Assembly: GCA_017311185.1 (NCBI GenBank)
Contig: JAESUZ010003884.1
Span: forward strand, 165,001-229,000
Direction: 5' to 3'
DNA from: Proteles cristata cristata
Taxonomy: Eukaryota > Chordata > Mammalia > Carnivora > Hyaenidae
Length of the DNA stretch: 64,000 nt
This document shows positions 56,232-64,000 of the stretch, in pieces (position 1 is the first letter of the stretch; each line of letters opens with the position of its first letter). Under the pieces are notes generated by a model. That model saw only the letters and a program-made list of their open reading frames with translations. It was not told where the DNA came from and searched no databases. The translations under genes and the position numbers were made by a program.

Positions 56232-58640
56232 CTCTGGGTGGTACAGAATGGATTTCAAGTATTATAAAGGTGGATAGAGGGAAGAACTAGTGGCTTGGGG
56301 GGAGCCCTGTGGAGGTTGTACTTGAGTTGAGCCTCAAAGGATGAACGATCAGAAGTTTGATTGATGAGAGGAGTGACGGGTGAAGTGGTGCATACTCCGT
56401 ATTTGCCTCTCCTCTTCTACCCCTCTCAGGAGTCTCTGGATTTGTTTATGGACCCACATGTTCTGGGAAGCTCACTCCACTCTTACTTCTAGGAGTAGAT
56501 CGCATGGCTTAAGACAGTCATCATTCCGTCCCTCCTAACTCTTCATTCCCAGGCCTTGGCGATTAATTCAGTCTCTTGTGTTCCTGTCAGGATAGTGTGC
56601 AGATGTGAGGTCCAGAACAGCTGCATGAGAGAAGCCATTTTTAGAATGATGACAACACGGAGTTGGGTATAGTCAAGGGAATCAAAGAAAAATGGTGGAG
56701 GACATCTCCAGATCATACGGAAGCCTACTCCAACCCTGAACGTCTTAGTTACTTGATACAATAAACGCCTCTCTGATTTGGGCCTTCTGTGCCTTGTACT
56801 GACACATATTACCTGAGAGAGCTGATTGCCGTATGCTGGCCTATGATTGGAAATAATGTGTAGATCCTTTGGAGGGAAGATTTGAGACTGCAGAAGGAGA
56901 GAGTGATGAGGAGCAGACACTGGCTTGTAGAGCTAATATTGAATTCTGGAGTATCTTGAATGCTACACTGAGGCAGACATGTGGCCTTGCTTGATAATAG
57001 AAGAAGTTACTAAACATTTTATAAAGATGTAAGAATGATGTTGGCCACCAAAACCCAGGACCAGAAATCGCATAATGAGCCTGGAGAAGACTCTTATCTT
57101 AGTTTTCAGTTTCTCTTTTCCTAAAAAGGAGACCCACTGGGGCCAATTAATACCTCCCCAAGCCTTTATTTTGCCAGATACGATCTTTATACCAGGCTTC
57201 TAGAACTGCTCCCATAAAGTTTAAAAGTTGGTGCATGTAAGTTTATGTGTTTCCTTGGAAGATGTATTTGCTATATTGCTTCTGCTTGAAATAAAATGTG
57301 TTTCCAAAGTTATAAATATGAAGTTTAGAAGAGAACATATTTCTTGGGAGGGATTTATTCTCTGTGAAACGTTTTGAAGTCTGTTTTCCATTTTTTTCTT
57401 TATCTCCACTCCTTCAGAACGGTGTTTGTTTTTGCCATTATGCAAGATTTGCAGCCAGCCTCTCTATAGTGTTTGTATATTATTCCTTAATCAGGTAAGA
57501 AAATCACTCTAAGCTTTATCTAGAAATTTCCATAGTAAGTATGGTTTAAAAAAATTTCAAGTAACACTAAGAAAAGGACTAAACCTCACCAGGTGTGAAC
57601 ACAATTGTCCATAGTAAACAAAAACTCCGAGCAGATAAGGGCTAGTACAGGTTCATACGAAACTCCAAGTTCAAAGACTATGTATATTTACATTTTCAGG
57701 TAATATCACTTAATAATAAGGAATATCTTGCACTTCATGATTTATTTCAGAACAGACCATTTCTACTGAACTCAGTTTCATAAAAGTTTATAAATAAAAA
57801 AAACCCAGAGTGCCTCTTTTTATTGTACATCATTAATTTGGTGGGGTGACAAGTGTGGTTTCTGAGCACTTGCCACCTGCAGATGTTGCTTAAGACACCT
57901 CCATGTACAGCACATTCGAGAGGCTCACCTCTGGGTAGCACCCAAAGGTGCTGCTGACCTTGGGAAGATTTGGGCTAAAGATCTGAGCATTAAGTTTACT
58001 TGGCCAGTTACAGTTTAGTTTTCAGGGGCAAAACAGTTATCAAAGTTCAGTTTTCTGAGTCTCTTTGTTTTCTTCTCAGTATAGTTCCTTAATGCACTAT
58101 TTGAGTGAGGAAAAACGGATGTGATTTCTTTTTTAATGGGGAAGAGGAAGGGCCTGGTGGACCCAGTCAACAGGGTTGTTATGAAAATTGAAACAGTTTG
58201 TACATATGGAAAGCTATTACACCATTCACGCAATCCTTTAGCCACTGATACCACATGTTGAAGGCTTAGTTTCCTTCAAGATTTGAGTCTCTAGCAGAGC
58301 CCCAGAATCCTACACAGGCTAGCAATCATATGAGACTCAGTTATACTATAGATGTGGATCTTCTCAAAGGGGGACACATTGGGGCCAGGGATCAACAGAG
58401 ATGTTAGAAGATAAAATTATTTCATGGCGGATAAGTTTTCTTTGTCTACAACAGTATTTTCTAGCTGGTAGATCATGTAATATGTGTTACAAATAACAAA
58501 AACAAACAAGCAAAATATAAAAAAAAAAAAACACACACAACAAACTTTAATGATGGGTGACTGTCTCTCTCCCGTCCCTCCATCTTCTGTTAATTTGCTT
58601 TACCTGATAAGCTTGTAATATATTAGTAGATCTTTATTTG
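56229..58640. other. long non-repetitive stretch
   Basis: 2.4 kb without a recognised element, apart from an A/CA-rich patch at 58515-58545. Frames at 56920-56543 (-, 125 codons) and 57445-57221 (-) have no family resemblance. Confidence 0.4.
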
Positions 58641-58649
58641 ATTTAACAC

Positions 58650-58830
58650 GGCATTCCTCAAAGTACGTTTCGTAGAACACTACCCCTACAAAATAATCTA
58701 ATAAAAAATTGTTGTGGAATCAGTTAAATGTGGGAAGCTCAATAAATTATAGACCCGCCTTGGAAGCATCATCTGCATACTAAAGGTTCTGAGAAGTCCT
58801 GCAGCAAACAGACTTGTTTAACTGTCCCAG
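58650..58830. mobile_element. possible DNA-transposon remnant
   Basis: 'gcattcctcaaagtacgtttc', 'gtagaacactacccctac' and 'ggttctgagaagtcctgcag' recall the ends of old hAT-type MER elements ('cctcaaagtgtg...', '...ttctgagaa'). Very weak. Confidence 0.25.
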
Positions 58831-59389
58831 TTTTCCCCTACTGACTTGATCCATGCAATGGATCTTTATGCTCTTTATCTAAATCTTTCTAGGAAGCTCA
58901 ACATTATTGAGCATGGACAAAGATAAGCAGTAGGCAACACGGTGCCTCTTATACCAGGACAGCTTACACAGGACAGAAGGAGAGGAAGAGCCTGTGAACT
59001 TTCCTGACCAGTCTACAGAGGCAAGCTACATATGCAGCTATGTGACTTATGGTCAACAATGACCAGAGCCAACAGGAAAGGCAACAGGTCTATAGCACAT
59101 AAAAAGTCATCATACAAGTGAAATTCACAAATTCATAATAAGTAAGATATCTTCCTTGCTTTGTCTCCTTCCTCTGCTCTATCCAACTTCCTGCCCAGGA
59201 CTCTAGAACCATCTCTAGCAGCATCTAGCTTGGTGCCACATTAGGCTTCTAGCAAGGACTCACTTTCCTTTGATTAGATCAATTGATTCCTAAGTTTGAT
59301 GATACAAGCATACTTTTCATTCCTTGTGATCGCTTCACCTGGCACCCAAAATAACAGGGCCACCACGGAACGCTGTTTTAGTAACAGAA
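58831..59389. other. unassigned stretch
   Basis: No gene or repeat recognised. Confidence 0.4.
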
Positions 59390-60125
59390 TTATCATCCAC
59401 AAGTATTTATTGCCTACTTTTGTGTAAAAGGCCTGAAAGTCATTGGTTGGTGACACTGTGGTTCCTGCCTTCAAGCAATTCATAGTCTAGTTGAAGAGAC
59501 ATCAGAAGGAAGCGACAGCCACTTTGCTGGGATGTTTAAGTTTCCAATCAAGGGCTGCAAACTGAGGTAATGAAGAAAAGACTTCAAAGCAGAAGAATAC
59601 CTCCATCAGAGCTAGAAAGGAGGGTGGAGTTCATGGTGGCAGAATGTTAGAGCTGGTGGTGCCCATAATCATCATTGTGGTTATTATGCCTCTTATGCTC
59701 TCCCTCTCTAGCAAGGTCAGTAGGAAGGTCAGTAGACTTGCAGTGCAAAACGACGTTGGCAATGAATCCCTCACTTTGATGGGGCACAGAGATATATTCT
59801 CTCTTTTCTGGGAGGTCATGGCCTGATGGGGAGGGAACACAGCAAATGCTAAGTGTTATGACAAGGAGAGGTAATGGATAGTGTGGGAGTACAGAGGAGG
59901 GAAGCCAGCCTAAGTTGGGAATTAGTGGGGATCAAAAGAAGGAGCTCAGGTTTGAAGGATTAAAAAGGCTCTACTGACCAAGAGCCTGAAACATCTGTGC
60001 AAAGGTAGAGAGAAATGAGAATTGCCACTCTGCTAGGGGACCCAAACTGGAACATGGGATCATGGTAGGAAGTCGGCATTGGAAGGTGGGCAGGGACCGG
60101 ATGCCAAAGGCCCTGTATGGTATGC
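59390..60125 (-). mobile_element. L2 3' region
   Basis: Antisense L2 order: 'acaagtatttattgcctact', 'gtggttcctgccttcaagc', 'catagtctagttgaagagac', 'ctaagtgttatgacaagg', 'gagtacagaggagggaag', 'ctcaggtttgaaggatta', 'tgtgcaaaggtagagag'. About 700 bases, long for an L2 relic. The frame at 59644-59826 is incidental. Confidence 0.7.
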
Positions 60126-60144
60126 CAAGGGAGCTCATATTCAT

Positions 60145-60282
60145 TGGTCCAGGGAGTCAGAAGACCTAGGTCCCAGTCTTTTGCTGCCAAGTGCTGGTTA
60201 AGCAATGCTGTTGACCTCTTTGCAGGCCTCAGTTTTCTGTTCTGTACTCAGATTAGCCTCTTTGAGGTTCTTCTAGTTTTAA
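60145..60282 (+). mobile_element. MIR fragment
   Basis: 'gagtcagaagacctaggtcc', then 'ctctttgcaggcctcagttt' and 'ctgttctgtactcagattag' follow the sense MIR core. The 5' tRNA part is mostly lost. Confidence 0.6.
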
Positions 60283-61003
60283 TGATCTTTGTGGTAGCGG
60301 GTTTAATGAATTATGGCCTCTCTTGCCTTGCTTCTCTCCCTGGTCCACCTTTGTCAGAAAGTCCTACATTGAACAGGGCGTGTTAGCTACCTGTGTTCAT
60401 GGGCAGTAGTTTTCCACGTCAACCCATTAGGAAAAGTCCACTTTTCCCTCCTTGGTCTTTGTGTCCGAGTGGAACAAAGACGTGTGGCAATGCCAAACTG
60501 GAGTGATTATTACTCAGACTTCTCCGTCTTCCATACTGTGTGGTCTTTTTCATGTTTGTGTGACTTTTCTGTTTTCATTGGACCAAATACAATGAATTTA
60601 ATGCACTCTTTATTAAATTCCATTTCGCACGACTGGAAAGAATTCTATCTCCTCTCTGCTTTATAGGTTTGCACGTATTACTAAATACTTGGGCTTTTAA
60701 AATATGTTTGTGGCTGTTTTCTATTTTGTTATGCTTTAACTTGGTGTGAATATTTTTGAGAAATGAAAAAATTAAGAAACTGGAAAAAAAGTAATTAACA
60801 TGTGTTTTAATCCCTAAGAATTCACTGCTGTTAAAATTTGTCAATATTTGCTTTAAGTTCCACTTAAATGTTTCAATAAGATAATAAAGTCATTTCAGAT
60901 GCATGTAAAATTTCCTTTGATCATTGTCAAAAGCCTCTTCTCCAACCCCCAGCATGTGGCCCATCTCCAAGTTTGAAATGCATCCATTTTAAGAATATCT
61001 ATC
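60283..61003. other. unassigned stretch
   Basis: No gene or repeat recognised. AT-rich towards 60700-60900. Confidence 0.4.
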
Positions 61004-61175
61004 CAGGACCACCTGGGTGGCTCAGTCAGTTAAGCATCCGATTCTTGATTTTGGCTCAGGTCATGATCTCATGTACCATGAGACTGAACCTCATGTCTGG
61101 TTCTGCATTGACAGCATGCAGCCTGCTTGGGATTCTCTCTCTTCCTTTCTCTCTGCCCCTCCCTTCCCCTATGTG

Positions 61176-61206
<31 letters not shown>

Positions 61207-61272
61207 ACGCGCACATGCACAAAATAAATAAATAAACTTAAAAACCCACAAAAACAAAGCAACAAAAAACCC
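61004..61272 (+). mobile_element. older carnivore tRNA-SINE with (CT)n and long tail
   Basis: Head accacctgggtggctcag, 'gattcttgattttggctcag' (older-type insertion of ttgatttt), (CT)n at 61168-61207, tail aaataaataaataaac followed by A/C-rich text. Target duplication aatatctatcc (60993-61003) and aatatttatcc (61273-61283). Confidence 0.95.
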
Positions 61273-61284
61273 CAATATTTATCC

Positions 61285-61879
61285 AAAGTAAAAATGTCCA
61301 ATTTACATATGCCATAGGCCTTCATAAATTATATTGGTATTTTCTAGTGTTTTAAATTTGTAAAAATATATACCAAAAAATAAAATTGAAAATTAAGCTT
61401 CTATCAATGGGAAACTGAGTAAATAAGGAAAAGAAGATAAGCTGAGGTCACTGAGGTGACAGGAAAAAGTACAGAGAATGGTCAGTTGGTCATTGGATTG
61501 TTCCAATAGATGTGTGCCTTGGCCCCATGTTACTTTTAATTGGCCGCTACTGTTCTAAATTGGATTTTGCCTCATACCTGTCAATATCAGCTGTGCGGCC
61601 ATTTGTCTTTCCTTTATCTTCAACTCAGTCCCCAAATCATCTTCTTATTTAAAAGGACACTACTGAGATGATGATAGGGCTCTGCTTTCCCTATGGAAAT
61701 AAAGGGAAAGATTTTTCTTGCTTCCATCACTTGAGAGCCGGGGAACGATGGATTCAAGTGACCCCATTCAGAGGTTTGAAACTTGGGGAAGTGAGGCAAC
61801 AAGGACAACTGAGAAATTTTTCATGATTGGGCCTTTAAGAATAACACGAGTTGATGATTTCTTCGTTTTGTTTTCAACA
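61285..61879. other. unassigned stretch
   Basis: AT-rich to 61440, then ordinary DNA. No gene. Confidence 0.4.
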
Positions 61880-62050
61880 GCATGGGTCAGGCAGGTACTG
61901 TTTGTTAGAAGTAATTTGTGTGTAATATCTCATTTGATCCTCATGATAACAATGTATAGAGTACTTTTATGTTATTCACTTTACACGTGGGGAAACTGAG
62001 GCTGGGATTTTAAGTAACTTGTCCCACTTTACTAGGAAGGCATACTGCTG
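61880..62050 (-). mobile_element. MIR fragment
   Basis: Antisense MIR: 'atctcatttgatcctcatga', 'acacgtggggaaactgaggc', 'ttaagtaacttgtccca'. The core word is almost unmutated. Confidence 0.82.
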
Positions 62051-62479
62051 GACAAAACCCTAAGCTTAGCACCTCAGTCAAGTAACTTTAGCAAAAGTCC
62101 AGAAATCTGCACATCCAGCTGTTTCTATTATATAACCTAAGTCATGTTTCCTTATGTCCAACCTCTTGTGGTTTCTTCCCAAAGTCAGAGCTGAGCCATC
62201 TGACCTCCCATTGATTTTTCAATGCTTGAATCAATTGCTTTTCACCTTAGCTGAAGTTAGCTGGAGTTGGATTTGTTCTTTTGCAACTAAAAGTCCTGTT
62301 GGTCCATAGGCTCTGCTTCCATATTCTTAATTGTGCAATATCAGACTTTATTTACTTCGAAGAAGTTGCTTAACTTATTATGTTAAGGACTGAGTCTGAT
62401 GTTACAAGTTAGATTTACATTCTTTGCTTCTCTTCCATGTACCGTTTCTGAGTAGTGCCTTGTTTTCAACGAGAAATCA
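62051..62479. other. unassigned stretch
   Basis: No gene or repeat recognised. Confidence 0.4.
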
Positions 62480-62695
62480 GGGGTGCCTGGGTGGCTCATC
62501 AGGTTAAGTGTCTGACTTTGGTTCAGGTCATGATCTCACAGTTCATTGGTTCGAGCACCAGGTCAGGCTCTGTGCTGACAGCTAGCTCAGAGCCTGGAGC
62601 CTGGAGCCTGCTTATTAGGATTCTGTCTCCTCCCCTGAGCACACTCTGTCTCTTTCTGTCTCTCAAAAATTTATAAACATTAAAAGATTTTTAAA
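62480..62695 (+). mobile_element. carnivore tRNA-SINE
   Basis: Head ggggtgcctgggtggctcat. 'gcctggagcctggagcctgc' (62597-62611) is a small tandem duplication of the body. Tail tcaaaaatttataaacatt. Short duplication cgagaaat / agagaaaat at the ends. Confidence 0.95.
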
Positions 62696-62744
62696 AGAGA
62701 AAATTCTATTTCCACTTATTTAGACACAAACCATTAGTTGATGT

Positions 62745-63440
62745 GACTCCCTAAAATAGTTAGGTCTCACCTCCTGGGGCCTGTCATCTATATGGCAAAA
62801 GGGACTCTGTAGATGTGATTAAGTTAAGGATCTTGAGATCGGGGAGATTATCCTGGATTCTTTGGGTGGGCCCTCAATGTAATCACAAGTGTCCTTATAA
62901 GAAGGGAGATCGGGTGCATGGATGGGAGTGTCCAATTCTTGGTTTTGGCTCAGGTCATGATCTCATGGTGATGGATTGAGCCTAGCATTAGCCTCTGAGC
63001 TGAGTGTGGAGCCTGCTTGAGATTTTCTCTCTCCCTCTCTCTCTCGGCCCCTTCCCACTTGTACTTTCGTATGTGCATTCTCTCTCTCTCTCAAAAATAC
63101 ATAAACAAATTTTAAAAAAAGAAAGAAGGGGAGGGAGACACAACTTTAGAAGATGAGACAAGGTGAAGACAGAAACAGATCAGAGTGCTTTAAAGAAGGA
63201 GAGGAAAGGTCCCCAAACCGAAGAGTACAGGTATCCACTAACAAGAGGCTGAAAATGGCCAGGGATCCGATTCTCCCCTCAGAGCCTCCAAAAAGAACCA
63301 GCTCTGTCAACATCTTGGTTTTAGTCACTGTAAGACTCATTGCAGATTTCTGACCTCCAGAACTATAGGGGAGGGAATATGTGATTTTTTTAAACCACCA
63401 AGCTTATAGTAATTTATTATAGCAGTGCTAGGAAACTAAT
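62745..63440 (+). mobile_element. MLT1-type solo LTR split by a SINE
   Basis: Sense LTR: 'gtagatgtgattaagttaag', 'gagattatcctggattcttt', 'gtgggccctcaatgtaatc', 'gtccttataagaaggg', then after the SINE 'gaagatgagacaaggtgaag', 'ctgacctccagaactatagg', 'aaaccaccaagcttatagta', 'gcagtgctaggaaactaat'. No internal viral genes. Opposite orientation to the other three MLT1 LTRs. Confidence 0.87.
62909..63122 (+). mobile_element. older carnivore tRNA-SINE inside MLT1 LTR
   Basis: The head is decayed (gggtgcatggatgggagtgt; the 'cctgggtggctcag' word is lost), body 'ggttttggctcaggtcatga', tail aaatacataaacaaatttta. Duplication aagaagggag (62899-62908) and aagaaggggag (63123-63133). Confidence 0.93.
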
Positions 63441-64000
63441 CATTGATGAAACAAGATCGTTTGTAGGTTTATGCTTGGTTTGTAAAACATTACATGTTGC
63501 TCTGTCAGGTTTTCAACCTGGGGAAGGTCAAAGGCTACTCACACACGTGCACTGTAAACTGTTCGCGCCCTTAGAGGGAAATTGCATCATAATTTCTGTT
63601 GTGAGGAAGGCAGAGCACTCTTATGGTCAATGGACTTTTTTTTATTAGGCAAATGATATGAAAAGACCAGCTGGCAAAAGCCTGATTAGTTGCCAAGGAT
63701 TATATTCCAAACTATCTTATAACTTTTTTTCCATGAAGTGGCATTAACAGTGTTTCTACTACCAGCTTTTTTTAAATTCCCGTTGGGAGTCATTCAGTGT
63801 TACAGGAGTGGTAACAAGAATTAGGTTTGGAGCACCAACGTAATATGACTTACATCTAAAGAAAAATTCTAGAGAAAATTGCCCAAAATAAAGCTCTGTA
63901 GGTTTTTATTTGTTTCTCTGTTTTTGTTTATTGGGGTTTTATTTTGCTTTTGTTTTGTTCTAAGTGCCATTTTCCCTTTAGAGAATGGAAAGGTAAATAA
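63441..64000. other. non-repetitive DNA
   Basis: No recognised element. A T/G-rich tail (63900-63955) with tttgttt words. 63520-63620 keeps some CpG (acacacgtgcac, ttcgcgcc). Confidence 0.4.

Overview
This window is nuclear DNA of a carnivoran mammal, most likely a cat (Felidae). The main evidence is about 27 copies of the tRNA-derived carnivore SINE (heads reading GGGGCGCCTGGGTGGCTCAG, B-box-like GGTTCGAGCCCC, CT-rich body, AAATAAATAAA tail). Carnivore-type young L1 copies and the usual mammal-wide fossils (MIR, L2, MLT1 LTRs, MER5-type hAT elements, old L1M) fit this. I recognise no host protein-coding exon, RNA gene, CpG island or CRISPR. The region reads as intergenic or deep-intronic DNA, and the open reading frames are chance, low-complexity or antisense-of-L1 frames.

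Layout. 1-6.4 kb: a 150-base pyrimidine tract, three MER5-type hAT pieces (one split by a young SINE), MIRs, an MLT1 LTR split by a SINE, and non-repetitive DNA with an enhancer-like stretch near 2.8-3.1 kb. 6.4-17.2 kb: one near-full-length ancient L1M on the + strand, interrupted by four SINEs, an MLT1 LTR and a 2.8 kb younger L1 with a perfect 20-base target duplication. 17.2-23.2 kb: further old L1 and MLT1 debris. 23.2-32.7 kb: mostly non-repetitive DNA, with an L1ME 3' end, MIRs, an inverted SINE pair and a second enhancer-like stretch. 32.7-35.7 kb: a hAT-like fossil carrying three SINEs, an L2 3' end and a probable LTR. 35.7-43.9 kb: L1M pieces and a second nest of LINEs inside LINEs. 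44-48.4 kb: SINEs, non-repetitive DNA and an L2 end. 48.4-55 kb: a nearly complete but dead carnivore L1 on the minus strand with 3'UTR, ORF2, ORF1 and probable 5'UTR. 55-64 kb: mostly non-repetitive DNA, a (CA)n microsatellite, L2, MIR, SINEs and an MLT1 LTR split by a SINE.

No genes act together here. What the sequence offers is insertion history: target-site duplications give relative ages of nested elements, and three SINEs share one diagnostic haplotype suggesting a recently active subfamily. Family names come from memory of repeat consensus patterns, not from a search, so subfamily labels are approximate. Four stretches are proposed as conserved regulatory elements from base composition and homeodomain-type cores only.
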